Part shown: one piece after another, positions 10,441-21,581 of the stretch
How positions within the stretch are numbered: the first letter of the stretch is position 1
Layout: each line of letters begins with the position of its first letter
Origin: Mimachlamys varia
Taxonomy: Eukaryota > Mollusca > Bivalvia > Pectinida > Pectinidae
DNA: 64,000 bases
Direction of reading: 5' to 3'
Assembly (NCBI GenBank): GCA_947623455.1
Contig: OX392527.1
Span: 52,062,401-52,126,400 of the forward strand
Position numbers and translations under genes: made by a program
Notes under the pieces: generated by a model
Told to the model about the DNA's origin: nothing
What the model saw: only the letters and a program-made list of their open reading frames with translations
The model's database searches: none

Positions 10441-12603
10441 TCAACCTAGGTGTTGTATTATGGAAGTGACACTGGATGTTCGTCTGTATGTATTGGTGAC
10501 ATATCTGGCGGCCCTGCGTTGAATCATTTCAATTCTCTCAATGTCTTTTTGCTGGTGGGGATCCCAAACAGTGCTTGCATATTCTACTAAAGGTCTTACT
10601 AGTGTAGTGTATGCGTTGGTTTTGATGTTTGCGGAATTGATGTTGACATTCCGTTTCAGGAATCCTATTGTCCGATTCGCCTTTCCACAGATGTTGCTAA
10701 TGTGTTCTCCCCATCTTAGGTCTTGTGTGATGGTGCATCCAAGGTATTTTGCTGATGTTACTGTTTTAAGTGTGTGTCCATGGAGCGTGTAGTCATGATG
10801 GATTTTCTTTCTGTTTCTTGTGATGGTTAGGACTTGACACTTTTCTGGGTGAAATTCCATCTTCCATTGTTGTTCCCATTCTGCTAGTTGGTTGAGATCC
10901 TGCTGTAAAGTGTTCGTGTCTGCATTGGATGTTATAGCTAGGTATGTTATTGTATCATCTGCAAATAGGCGCACTCTGGATGTAATATTGTGTGGCATGT
11001 CATTGATGTAGAAAAGGAACAGGCTGGGTCCGATCACTGATCCCTGAGGTACTCCGGAGGCTACGTCTACTTGATCTGAAGATTCTCCGTCGACTACGAC
11101 AGCCTGAGTTCTGTCAGATAGCAGGGCCTCAATCCAGGTGTTTATCTTTCCTCTAATTCCATAGTGGTGTAGTTTATGGACTAGCAGGCTGTGGCAGACC
11201 TTGTCAAAGGCTTTCGAGAAATCCATGACAAGGACGTCCGTCTGCTTCCTATCCTCCATGTTCCGGGTGATGTCATCTATAAATTCAAGAAGTTGTGTCT
11301 CGCAGGATCGTTTCTGTCTGAAGCCATGTTGTAGTGGATAGAGGATGTTGTGCCTATCAGCATGGTTCATGATGTGGCTGGTGACTATGTGCTCCAGGAG
11401 TTTGCAGCAGATGCAGGTTAGAGATATTGGTCTATAATTCTCTGCATTGTACTTCTCGCCTTTCTTATAGACAGGGCTGACGTTGGCCTTTTTCCAGTCG
11501 GATGGTAAGTTACCTGTTTCTATGGAAAGTGAGAAGATGATGGTAAGTATTGGTGAGATGTGGCTGGCCATTTCTTTCAGTAACTTTGGTCTGATGTTAT
11601 CGGGTCCAGCAGCTTTGTAGGGGTTCAGGTTTCTTAGTAGTTTAGTTACTCCTTGTTGTGTTATGGTCAGGTCCTCTATGGTGTTGTATTCTCCAGGTAT
11701 ATGAATGGTGTTATTGAATTCTTGTCTGTTGATGTTAATCTTCTGTGAGAATGCGGACTGAAACTGTTTATTAAGGATGTTGGCTTTTACTTCAGGATCT
11801 GAGTGGAGGATGCCATTACTTCTGAGTGGTGTGATGTTGGAAGAGTCTGTTTTCTTGTGTTTGATGTAAGTCCAGAATCTCTTCATCCCACTGTACTGGT
11901 TGTCTGTGTCCTTGGGTGTTACAATGTCCTCTACATATTTCCAGTAGGCCCTTCGTAATCCTTTCTGTACAAGAGACTTTGTTTGTTTGTATTGGTCAAT
12001 GTTAGATTGGCATGGTGACTTCTTTTTCTTCTTATACAGTCGGTTCTTTTTCCGGATTAACTTTCGAAGTTCGTGTGATATCCAGGGTGGGTTGTCTTTT
12101 GGTTTAGTCAGCTTCTGTGGAATGTGGGTGTTGGTGAGTCTTTCAAGGTGTAATTTGAAGTGGTTCCACAAGTCTTCTACTGATGTGCCTGAAGCTGCTA
12201 GATTTTGGATATCGGTGTGTAGTATGTCAATATCTCTCCCCATTGTATCCCAGTTGGCTTTGTTATATAATGGTATTTTCCTTGGTGTCTGTCTGTGTTT
12301 GGATGTTGTGATGTTAATGTCACAGAAGACAATGTCATGGTCTGATATACCGGGGGTTATTCTTACCCTTTGGAATTTTGATGGTGTGTTCGTAAGAATA
12401 AGGTCTAAGGTGTTTAGATCCCTTGTTGGCTCCTCAACCATCTGGGAGAGTCCTTGGTCATCTAGGATGTTGCCAAACTTGTAGTGAATATTGGCATGAG
12501 AGGTTGCTGGTTTGAGTGTTTTAGATTTCCAATTCCATCCAGGGAGGTTAAAGTCACCCCCTATGATTACGGTGTTATGATTGGAACCATTGCAAATGCG
12601 CAT
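10441..12603 (-). CDS. Non-LTR retrotransposon endonuclease-reverse transcriptase (5'-truncated)
   Basis: A 720-residue open frame of a jockey/CR1-type LINE. It encodes the protein that nicks target DNA and copies element RNA into the chromosome. Visible parts in order: the C-terminal half of an APE-type endonuclease (GGDFN at 15-19, SDHD at 87-90), a basic linker (about 170-220), then the RT domain with KAAGPDNI (329-336), NYRPISL (389-395), DFSKAFDKV (461-469), GVPQGSVIGP (517-526) and the catalytic FADD (547-550). A thumb region follows. The same frame stays open upstream of the ATG to about 12672, where a stop ends the homology, so the first half of the endonuclease and any ORF1 are lost. 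Downstream it is cut by two nonsense codons (see 10162-10440). It is dead by 5' truncation, as is usual for LINEs. The precise clade is unconfirmed. Confidence 0.9.
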   Translation of the reverse strand: MRICNGSNHNTVIIGGDFNLPGWNWKSKTLKPATSHANIHYKFGNILDDQGLSQMVEEPTRDLNTLDLILTNTPSKFQRVRITPGISDHDIVFCDINITTSKHRQTPRKIPLYNKANWDTMGRDIDILHTDIQNLAASGTSVEDLWNHFKLHLERLTNTHIPQKLTKPKDNPPWISHELRKLIRKKNRLYKKKKKSPCQSNIDQYKQTKSLVQKGLRRAYWKYVEDIVTPKDTDNQYSGMKRFWTYIKHKKTDSSNITPLRSNGILHSDPEVKANILNKQFQSAFSQKININRQEFNNTIHIPGEYNTIEDLTITQQGVTKLLRNLNPYKAAGPDNIRPKLLKEMASHISPILTIIFSLSIETGNLPSDWKKANVSPVYKKGEKYNAENYRPISLTCICCKLLEHIVTSHIMNHADRHNILYPLQHGFRQKRSCETQLLEFIDDITRNMEDRKQTDVLVMDFSKAFDKVCHSLLVHKLHHYGIRGKINTWIEALLSDRTQAVVVDGESSDQVDVASGVPQGSVIGPSLFLFYINDMPHNITSRVRLFADDTITYLAITSNADTNTLQQDLNQLAEWEQQWKMEFHPEKCQVLTITRNRKKIHHDYTLHGHTLKTVTSAKYLGCTITQDLRWGEHISNICGKANRTIGFLKRNVNINSANIKTNAYTTLVRPLVEYASTVWDPHQQKDIERIEMIQRRAARYVTNTYRRTSSVTSIIQHLG

Positions 12604-12675
12604 GAGGCTAGATTCTAGTTCTAAAATAGGACTTTCATTAGCTGTAGTATAGTATAGACCAATGAGTACAACTCA
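12604..12675 (-). mobile_element. 5' truncation end of the non-LTR element
   Basis: The frame of the RT protein continues upstream of its first ATG through VVLIGLYY, a typical endonuclease strand, until an in-frame TGA at about 12670. No homology is visible beyond it, so the insertion boundary should be near 12675. Confidence 0.6.
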
Positions 12676-13084
12676 TACCGGTAATACGTATATATCGGTT
12701 ATGTATAAGTTAATCACATGCATAAGTTTGAAACAGAGTGTCAATATAATTGAATGTATCTTAATTAATACATTGTAACATGTGCAATGAATTTGGCAAG
12801 TTTAATGATTATAAACTTGGTACATAATTGTATTGATTCTGATAAGTAGTAAACAACATCGTATAGTAACAATGTGAGACGTTTAATGAATTGATGATTT
12901 AAATCTGATGTAAATATGTTCAGCATATATGGTTATAGTTTGTAACTATACAATGTATATATATAAATATATCATACTTAGGGAAAGATAGTTAGACATG
13001 GTTAATTATATCGTTACAGCTCTAACCCATGTTGCTGGCAGACAGTCATTGGTGACGACATAATCATAGATGAGTAGCCATATC
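12676..13084. other. Spacer, nothing recognised
   Basis: AT-rich sequence with a TATATATAAATATAT stretch near 12957. No gene or repeat family identified. Confidence 0.5.
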
Positions 13085-13515
13085 AACCAGTCCTGTGTGG
13101 GCAACTTTTGATGGTATATCTATGATGATGCTGATATCCTGTGTATTGACAGGATGATGTCCTGTGTGGACAATTTCATAACCATATAGTCCTGTGTGGA
13201 CGGTGATATGATCCAGTAGTCCTGTGTGGACGACTCTAATAGTCTGGAAGTCCTGTGTGGGCAGTTTATAGACTGGCAGTCCTGTGTGGGCAGTTTATAG
13301 ACTGGCAGTCTTGTGTGGACAGTGCTATTGTCAGACAGTCCTGTGTGGGCAATTGTAGTCTGTTAGTCCTTTGTGGGCAACTGTATGAAGGCAGCTGTGG
13401 CAGCCCTGAGTGGGCAGCAGTGACAGTCCTTTATGAGCATTTGCAGTTATTGATGTGCCGTTATCAACCTAATGTATGGTACTTATCCATGTCCTGTGTG
13501 GACATTGTATTGATA
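13085..13515. repeat. Degenerate minisatellite, AGTCCTGTGTGGAC motif
   Basis: CCTGTGTGG or a close variant (CTTGTGTGG, CCTTTGTGG, CCTGAGTGG) recurs more than ten times with spacings of about 30-45 bp. Two adjacent copies, CAGTTTATAGACTGGCAGTC near 13260-13310, are nearly identical, showing a recent local duplication. The open frames here are by-products of the repeat. Confidence 0.75.
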
Positions 13516-14984
13516 TCCAAAGTGTGACCTGTGGATCATGTTGACCGTCATTGACTGAATATTATCCAGTTTGTGGATTGCAGACCACTTACCTGAGGAG
13601 AACTGTACACTGTCATATATTTTGTAATTTGTGTAAGTTATATATATGAGGATGTATGTGTATGATAGTTGTGAGAGAGATGTATTATATATATAAATTT
13701 GTATAGGTAGTGTAATAAACTTATATATATAGTGTATATCTGGTGTTTGTTCCATTCTTGATATCAGCGCTGCTAGTCGTGCTCGTCCAAGTTACATAAA
13801 CTAATGTAGAAGCAGAAGGGTCAGGTGCGTAAAACCCCTTTAATTTATTAATTTAGAAGTAAAATTAAACTAGTTATGTATAATTTCAAATCGTGTACTA
13901 CGAAAATGTGTATATTAAATACCGAACTTTGTTTTAGAACAGGGGATACTGCGTAGATTTTGGTTCGAACATGAAGGGTGTTTTGTTTTTGTTTGTTTGT
14001 TTTATTATTTGTGTTTGTTTTTGGGTCGCTTTAGGTATACTTCAGCACTATTCGGTAAGCACATGTCAATTTATCAAATGCATCTATATTTATTTCTGGA
14101 ACCAGAGATACTCCTTGACGGGCTTGATGGACCACCATACAATGAACAGCTAAGTTCGGGGGTCAACATAAAGAAGGCTCCGTTATAGAAATCAACAAAG
14201 GTCGCCGGGTTAAAAGCTTCTGGTTGTCAAGCGCCACATGGCTGGGAACGTTTGCGGTGTTGCTTAAAATCCTCTTGTCCCCAAGGTGAGAATGACTCGA
14301 ATTGTTCGTTTATTTCTGGAGCAATCAAAGCCGGAATAAAAACACACTCCCTGTCCCTAAATATCTTCTGTCGATTTCTAGGTCGTAAGCAGAACTAGGA
14401 AACATTGTGGACTGGTAAAACATGAGTCTCAACATTAAGATTGCTGCGATGAAATTGCTGAGTCGCAGTTTGTATCATGAGAGTATATCTTAATCTTCCT
14501 TGTTGATTCTAAATTTATTATAGCCTATTATTAATATCCGATCTACTTCCTTTAAAAACAAATATTTCAGTTTTCGTTTTCTTCTCAGAGTATTTCCCTT
14601 CCTTAAATATCTCATTTAACAGTGATCTTGAAGCGAGGCCTAGAGATGACAGACGATTGTAAGATAAAAATGTATTGAGAACATTTTTTTTTTGATATTA
14701 CAAGCGGATGTTAGCAAACCATTCTACATGATATGGCACGATATTTCTGAATTAATTTGAAATACATGTATATCATTTACCAGCTATATGGCTAATGTTC
14801 GTGAATAATATACCACGTAGGTTTTCTTTGGGTAGTCAAATGTCCTCCCACTTTAAGTAACCTTGCTAACATCACATCAAACATTAATGATTGATACGAA
14901 CTCGTTCAACTTGTTTTAAAAACATTATTAAATAACGTTGATTGATGTTTTTAAATCAGACATTGAGTAGAAATAAACAAGACG
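13516..14984. other. Spacer, nothing recognised
   Basis: No supported gene. T-rich frames such as 13971-14188 have low-complexity hydrophobic translations and no domain. Confidence 0.5.
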
Positions 14985-15311
14985 TATTCTTTGTATCTTT
15001 GTGTGATATAAAGATGGACGTTTTTGAGTTTACTTGTTAGTGTGTTTACTTGTTGTGATGACAATGATGACTCGGTTCTCATTTTGAGGATTAATGCTTA
15101 CTTGGATGTGACCAAGATTTACATGGCGGGTGTCGTCGATGAAGCAGAAGACGCTTACTCTTCCGGAACACCTGGTCTTATTCTCTTGTGCTTTTACGAG
15201 AGTCTCCATGTAAATCTTTCCTTTGTACCTATTTTGCCCCTAGTTTCATCGATTTTCAGTTCGGATTATGGTTTTGTTGACGCTTTGGTATTCTCTGATT
15301 TTTTTTTGTAG
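14985..15311 (+). mobile_element. RT-tail family, 5'-truncated copy
   Basis: Starts within the last codons of the RT frame (GATGGACGTTTTTGAGTTT) and runs through the complete 3' tail to TTCTCTGATTT. It is highly similar to 59690-60013. The tail frame at 15024-15311 is open and includes MAGVVDEAEDAYSSGTPG. Truncation just inside the RT gene fits aborted target-primed reverse transcription. Confidence 0.85.
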
Positions 15312-16823
15312 ACATTATAAAATACATTCCTTTGGTGAAGAGTGATAAGGTCCTTAATGGATCCTTTAGACCTCTGGAATGATTTGCTGTATTGTTTAAA
15401 AGAAGATCAATTTACCAACGACACATAAATTATCCTTAGATTTTGTTTTGGTAAACAAGAGTTGTCTCCCATCCATTTTGGGTGGCAATTTGTCGCATAA
15501 TTAGTTGCTAGGGTAACAGTGTTTTTAGTATACAGTATCCCACATACAATGTATATTCGTCAGTGTCTTAGCAATACAATGACGTCACGATGGGAATATA
15601 GTATATGTCTACTCATAGAGAGGAAGTATTTTTCACGAATAAAAAAGAAATGTATAACGCCTAGCTATTAGTTTGAAATTTCAGATAATTCATCCAGTAC
15701 TTCTCAAGAAATAGCGGTAAACATATTTCTAACAAATCCAAGATGGCTGCATGTCGACCATATTGTTTATCGGATCTGATGTTGAATGACGTCATAGTTT
15801 TATTACTGCAAGCAATGAGAGAAAAGACAATACCATGAACGGCTTATTAATAAAGATTTATATCGTGAGTATATTGGTATGTACAATTAAATCTACCAAC
15901 TCCTTTTTTCATTTTTATCTATTCTATCGCCTCCGATATCATCCACAGGTTCTATAAATACACATGTATGGATTAGCTGTATGGTAGCTCGTATAATGCA
16001 TCTTTTACAAAATTATACGTGCAAATTCATATTTGTGCGTCTCAAGTTCATTTTATATTAATCTATACATTCTCACGTCAACGTCAGCCCTAGTCCTAAT
16101 CATCTATAATTGATATCCTAATTCGTATTATGCAGTCATGAACGCCAATCTCTGTCTACGAGGAGAAACATTCAAATTTCGGAAAACGCTTTACTTTGGA
16201 AATAGGTACGACATTTATCTGGGGTATGTATAGGAATAGTTAACATATGTGGGTGTTACGTCAACTTTAACAACCACCTGTTACATTATATAAACTTTAT
16301 GGGATGACAAATGTCACGAACTTCGTGATAAGGTTGGAATCATTACACCTATAACGCACATTGATCAGCTCGATATCTGCTCGTGTTTTTAAGAGAAAGA
16401 AAGTCATGTCAAATGTCAAAGATCGGATTTTCTGGATTGCAGTTCTTTTTAAGAAGGAAGTAGTTCTAAAATATGTGATAGAACCGATATGTCTTTAATC
16501 GTTTCCAAGGTCAATTGCATTATCGTTAGACATTTAAAAAGTGCAAACGCAAATATAAATTGATGTGGTAGGACCTTCCTCAATTCTCATTGGTTAAAAT
16601 ATTGTCACATGGAGGTCAATATTTTGTGATATCAACCCGATGTTTCTATTTTTAGAAACACCGAGTCAATATTGCATTTATGACGTCATAATTATTGTGA
16701 TGTTATTGCACCTATGCATGCAACTGTAACTTTCATTCTTTATCAAGACAGATATAATTCAATTTAAGCCTTTTGCAAACAAATTTCACATCTAATATAA
16801 AAAATTAAGGACTTTTGATTCGG
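15312..16823. other. Spacer, nothing recognised
   Basis: No gene, RNA or terminal repeat that I can support. Confidence 0.5.
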
Positions 16824-16926
16824 TAAATACGGTGTTATACCAACCTGGTAGAATCTAAATATTGACCTCGAGCTAACGCCCTTGGTCAATATTTGATTCT
16901 ATCAGGTAGGTAAAACACCATATTGA
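16824..16926. repeat. Inverted repeat (probable small MITE)
   Basis: The left arm 16831-16867 begins GGTGTTATACCAACCTGGTA. The right arm 16884-16919, reversed, begins GGTGTTTTACCTACCTGATA. Both end in an AATATTGACC block. Arms are about 36 bp with a handful of mismatches around a 16 bp centre. Confidence 0.65.
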
Positions 16927-17229
16927 CCTCAGCAAAGGTCCATTATTGATTTACATAATTTAGTACTTATTTCCGATTCGATGTTTGCTATCTCATATCA
17001 AGTATCATAGCTAACACTATGCGTTTTCAATATAGCAATCTAACTTATTTCCTCTTGAGATCCAATGTATGGTTTCCAACCACTTTTATAATTCCTATTA
17101 ACATCCACAAATTTTGTTTATTGTTAATTTTTTCTTCAGTATTAATCTGTGTTTCTATTGTGCTTATCTTTGAGAAATAAGCTCTGTCGGCTACTTCAAA
17201 ATACTCAAAATATATTTTTGTGTTTGTTG
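16927..17229. other. Spacer, nothing recognised
   Basis: Short AT-rich stretch without recognisable features. Confidence 0.5.
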
Positions 17230-17390
17230 GATTGTTTATTTGTGTGTGTTTTACGGCCTATTGATAACAATGATTGTTTCAGTACGAGACTGGTGTTATT
17301 GGTGGTGGAGGAACACCTGAGTACCCGATAAATAAATCACCGACCTGCGGTCAGTACTTGACAACTGCCTACGAACATTTGGTGGACGTA
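17230..17390 (-). mobile_element. SINE family S2, head-less copy
   Basis: TTTTACGGCCTATT, GGTGGAGGAACACC, GAGTACCCG and GACCTGCGGTCAGTACTTG match the body of the S2 element at 45833-46013 in the same orientation. The tRNA-like head is absent, although the CCTACGAAC block may be the remains of its B box. Confidence 0.65.
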
Positions 17391-19002
17391 ACTGCTTTTA
17401 GAAACAACTATATACATACGTTATTTATAGACTGAATTCATGTTTTGTTGCCGGTATTGCAACACTTTGAAATTCGTTTTTTCCCAAGGTAAACATATTG
17501 TGCCTTTACGGTAAAACATTATCCACCTAATCGGTTTCAGCACGAATGGTTGGCGACGTCTAACACACTTTAAAATGGTGTTTGTAGCCAGACATAAAAT
17601 CCACGACGACTAAAAAAATCGTTTAGCTTCTACAATAAGATTTACTTACTTATTTGTGATAAAGGATCATCATCTAACAGTTGGAAGACACCAATTTAAA
17701 CTTATAAAACTCCTTAGACCTATCTATGACAAGACAAAAATCTAGCAATTTCCTCCAAATGTATCAGTTGTAAACATGTTATTTTCCCCTTCATGTTTGA
17801 ATGAGTTCCAGTGTTGGTATAAATCATCGCTAAACTATTGGATTACTACTGAAATGTTTTCGCCCGAATCCTAAGCATCTAGCATGTCTGCATGTGTAAT
17901 ATCCGCCCGTCACCCGAGACAGTCCAGTGTACTTCCGCAAGGCCACTTGAGCACAGTCAAGACTGTCTAGAGTAATCGTTCGGCGATATGCACGATGTTC
18001 ATGTGGATAGAATTATGCATTTTCAACTATGTATTTCGAATCAATCGGAGAGATCACTTCTGGGCAAAGCAAGTAAATGCTTGTTCGATTCCCATTGGGT
18101 TCTTATATATTGATAGTCAGAGACGAAAGACATTTGTTTGAGTCCATCTTTCGTTTAATACATTTATTATAGAACTCCACGTCACCCCAATTACGACATA
18201 TTCCTGAATTTGTATCTATACAATCTCAGGCAGCGCTCATGTCTGAAGACCAGAAATGAGATTTGGCAATCTCATATATCCCCAAATGACTGCCTTTGTG
18301 TAATGGTCAGATTTCATCCCGCCTACAGCTGACCAGTAATAACCACGGCCATTCTGACGCAATTAAACGCTCATACCAAAGCTATCAGACTTCTACTTCC
18401 CTTGTAAAAATCTATAGCTGTTGCGCAAACAGTCTGCAGCACCGTAATAACTATACACAAAGCCCAGAATATCTCCGATATTGCCTAAACTCCTAAGGGA
18501 TATAGGGACCTGGCATATGAAACATCGACACGGATTAATTAAACGACAAATCTCATTGTACGGAGATCGTATGTCAGGGATGATAAAAACAGAGAACATC
18601 TTTTTACCTTTAAATAATTATTGTTTTCTTTCTGATTATAATGACTAACACGATGCCCGAGATCAAGCAAACATGTCGTTAAATTGGGGACACGGAAAAA
18701 CACATCAAAATTTGTCTAGCGATTTTTTTCTGGCATTATATTTACATTCTTTTCTAAATTAATCTGAAATTATAGCCTTTGTTTCCATAGAACATCGACA
18801 ATATCGACTCGATCTTGTAATACGCAATCTTGATCTAAACCATTGTGACGCTTGACAATATACTTGACTAATTACACAATGTATGCCTTTATGTAAAATT
18901 TTCATAGATAAACTTATTTCAGATTTTAGCTTAAACTTTTCCAGAACCGTATTTAAACTTGCATAGTTTACGTTCCCCGTCACTCTATGTAAAAAATTAG
19001 GC
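17391..19002. other. Spacer, nothing recognised
   Basis: No supported gene or repeat. Open frames near 18300-18600 overlap in opposite directions and have no motif. Confidence 0.5.
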
Positions 19003-19556
19003 ACTGATATAAAAGATCAGAGAATAAAAAAGCGTCAACAAAGCCATAATCCGAACTTAAAATTGATTGAACTAGAGGCAAAGTAGGAACAAAAGAGAGA
19101 TTTACATGGAGACCCCCGTAAAAGTACAAGAGAATACGACCAGGTATTCCGGAATAGTAAGCGTCTTCTGCTTCATCAATGACACCCGCCATGGAAATCT
19201 TGGTCATATCCCAGTAAGCAGCAAAACTCAAAATGAGAACCGAGTAATAATTGTCAATCACAAGTAAGCATACTAATAAGCAAACTGAAAAATGTTCATC
19301 TTCATATCACACAAAGATACAGAATATTTCTCGATGAGATCATAAAACTTGCCCATCAACCAACCTGCATCTCTCGATTCCCTGTGCCATACGTTTGTTC
19401 GGTCAGTAGCTAACATCTATCACGAAAATCTCGATATTCAGAGCAGGCCTAGAATCAACTGCGACATGTAAAAAAACCCTAAGATGGAGTAGCAGGGATG
19501 TTACTTTCAAGAAAGGGAAAGTTCACGATCGGAAAATCGAAATCGTCACGTTTATC
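19003..19556 (-). mobile_element. RT-tail family copy, reverse orientation
   Basis: The reverse complement of this stretch follows 59447-60018: ATGATAAACGTGACGATTTC, the GTGAACTTTCCCTTTCTTGA block, the RT C-terminus with deletions, and then the whole tail to TTATTCTCTGATC. The tail frame is open (complement of 18980-19261) and keeps AGVIDEAEDAYYSGIPG. The RT part has lost segments and is not translatable. Its 5' end abuts the other retroelement at 19557. Confidence 0.85.
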
Positions 19557-20298
19557 ATGCAACATAGTAGTTGAGAAAGTTCAGCTACGAGCAGGTCGAA
19601 TAGTAACTGGCTTACCGTTATATGCATCAAGAGAGTCAATTTACTTCGAGACTGGATGGGAACTCCTATCTGAACGTCGAAAACAAAATAAATTATCCAC
19701 CCTTTTCAAAATAAAGAATGATATGGCACCAAATTACTTGTCTAAACTCTTACCAAACGTACGTTCTGAAACATCTGCATATGCTACCCGTAATAAGGAA
19801 GATTTCACTATCCCCCGATGTAGAACAGAATTACTAAGAAAATCTTTTATACCTTCAACTGTGTCACTATGGAACTCCCTACATCCCACTTCAAAGTTAA
19901 CTCACTCTCTTGATGCATTTAAAAATAGTCTTAAACATGATGTTATCACTGTCCAAAAATACTTAACAATTGGAGACAGAAAACTTATAATTCTACACAC
20001 CAGGTTGCGAAACTATTGTAGCAGTTTACAAAATGACCTTTTCAGGGTTAACCTTACTAATAACCCTTACTGTTCATGTGGAGATATAGAAAATGTACAT
20101 CATTATCTTTACTCATGTCCATTGTATTTGGCTGCAAGAAATGACCTGTCAAGAAACCTGAGAAACATTAATCTACCAGAGATCCTGATAACAGATATAA
20201 ATACTCTTCTTTGGGGAAATCAAGATTTAACTATAGATCAAAACAAACAAACTTTCAATTATGTTTGTAAATACATCAAAGACACAAACCGTTTTTAA
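19498..20298 (+). pseudogene. Non-LTR retrotransposon protein, C-terminal fragment in a chimeric frame
   Basis: A 266-codon open frame. From about residue 24 on it is the C-terminal part of a LINE-type RT protein: EKVQLRAGRIVTGLPLYASR, then YFETGWELLSERR, YATRNKEDFTIPRCRTELLR, SFIPSTVSLWNSLHP, and a CSCG..HHYLYSCP zinc-knuckle-like motif (Cys/His residues 195-209). The RT catalytic domain is absent. The first 20 or so codons are not part of this protein. They are antisense to the RT-tail copy at 19003-19556, so the start codon is fortuitous. The absence of stops over 240 codons suggests a fairly recent insertion. The LINE clade is not resolved. Confidence 0.85.
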
Positions 20299-20447
20299 TC
20301 ATGAATATACTATTACAATTATGTTCGAAAATTTAATATATGTTGGTAAAATACCAGGTAACTGCTCTTGAAACTAGGTAGTGGGAATCAACTGTCAACA
20401 AACTATTGTATTAACTCTAATTGATTTAAATATATACTGTAAATATA
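20299..20447 (+). mobile_element. 3' UTR of the non-LTR fragment, first part
   Basis: Follows the TAA stop at 20296-20298 and leads up to the nested MITE. It is assigned to the element because sequence typical of its 3' end resumes after the MITE. Confidence 0.5.
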
Positions 20448-20625
20448 CAGTGGAACCCCACTTGCTCAAACCCGGTTGGCTCGAATGCCCCTCATTTGTT
20501 GAACAGTTCGTTTGGTCCCAATCGAGTTCATACAATATTCAACTAGCCTCGGATTGCTTGGGTGCCGTTTATTCCTCGAGCTATTGATTGGGTCCCCACG
20601 AGTTTGAGAGAGTGAGGTTTTAATG
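20448..20625. mobile_element. 178 bp Tigger/pogo-like MITE, TA target duplication
   Basis: The left terminus is CAGTGGAACCCCACTTGCTC. The right terminus, reversed, is CATTAAAACCTCACTCTCTC. The similarity continues through CAAAC and a GGGG/CCC block. TA flanks both sides (20446-20447 and 20626-20627), as expected of Tc1/mariner-superfamily insertion. The CAGTGGAACC start resembles Tigger-type ends. There is no transposase. It is nested inside the 3' UTR of the retroelement, so it is the younger insertion. Confidence 0.7.
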
Positions 20626-20775
20626 TACATACAAAAATCATTAGAAATGTATATTAGCAGCTATAACTGATGTATATTGTAAATTATGTTAGGAGAGGGC
20701 TTAATAAGTTATAAGAACTTGTGCCCGATCCTTTTTGTCTTGTCATTTGTTTGTTAAAGGCAAATAAAATATGTT
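20626..20775 (+). mobile_element. 3' UTR end of the non-LTR fragment
   Basis: Resumes after the MITE with TTAGGAGAGGGCTTAATAAG, CTTGTGCCCGATCC and TTTGTTTGTTAAAGG. This looks to me like the normal 3' end of this LINE family. An AATAAA signal is at 20763-20768. Confidence 0.6.
20763..20768 (+). promoter_or_regulatory. Polyadenylation signal AATAAA of the LINE fragment
   Basis: The canonical hexamer sits at the expected 3' end of the retroelement transcript. No poly(A) tract follows, so the tail may have decayed. Confidence 0.5.
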
Positions 20776-21174
20776 TAAATCAACATAGTAGTTAGTTGCC
20801 GGTGTTGATCATAGTTTAAGTAAAGATCGAGGTAAGGATCTGATGAGTTCGGATAATGGATTAGTTGATGGTTCGGTATTCTCTATTTTTGCACTTTAAT
20901 ATTAATGATATGAATTGTTATTAAGTTGTAGAGCAAAACAAATGAAGTTACTTAATTAAAGGACACAATGGTGATTTAGGTGATCAATCTACTTAAAAGT
21001 ATTTTAGAGTTTTATAATTTTTACGTTCATGTTAGCAAAATGACTAGAAATACTACTGCTATTGTGAAGTATTATTTCTGCTTCGTGCAAAGGTGAATAT
21101 TGCTAATATTCATTTACTACTTAAATGGGTTACGATTGTGTAATGTCAAGCTAGGTATATGAGGGGAGAATTCT
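20776..21174. other. Spacer, nothing recognised
   Basis: AT-rich sequence without supported features. Confidence 0.5.
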
Positions 21175-21290
21175 GCCTAACTGGCAAGGTAGCTTTTTCA
21201 GTCATGCGGTAAAACCCGGGGATCCGCTCATGCTAGTCAAGCAACGTTGAGCGTGGACAGTAGTCGGAAGGGTGACCGCTTGCACGTTAC
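21175..21290 (+). mobile_element. 5S-rRNA-like repeat (SINE3-type), copy 1
   Basis: A 116 bp block starting GCCTAACTGGC and ending GCACGTTAC. Its 3' half follows the 5S rRNA internal promoter: AAGCAACGTTGAGCGTGGAC resembles the A-box region and AGTCGGAAGGGTGACCGC resembles the C box (5S: GGATGGGAGACCGCC). The length is close to a 5S gene (about 120 nt). The 5' half does not look like functional 5S, so this is a 5S-derived repeat and not an rRNA gene. A second copy lies inverted at 58926-59040. Confidence 0.65.
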
Positions 21291-21581
21291 AATATTCATT
21301 TTACTCCCGGCTACTTACAGGTACAGAGAACAAGTTATTCCCTGATGTAATCGGTATCAACAGTGCAAATAATCTACCTATAGAACAGACGCAATTTCAA
21401 AATTATGATGACGGTGCGGATACTTGCATTTATAACCGTGTAATTTAGGGGAGCGTAAATATAAGGACGTGCAACGGAAATGTTGAAATATTTCTTAGGT
21501 AACATCCGCTCAAAACTCGCAACAATATACTATGCAATAAACCTGAAACGTGAGTTCAAATTTACTGAACTTCTCATTGCT

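Noticed and set aside
11987..12484. 165-codon plus-strand frame
   Set aside because: Antisense shadow of the retrotransposon protein on the minus strand.
13255..13527. 90-codon frame with CVGQ/CGQ repeats
   Set aside because: By-product of the CCTGTGTGG minisatellite.
18243..18256. CTGAAGA..GAAA on the plus strand
   Set aside because: Three bases between the boxes leave no stem II, and no stem I partner is evident.
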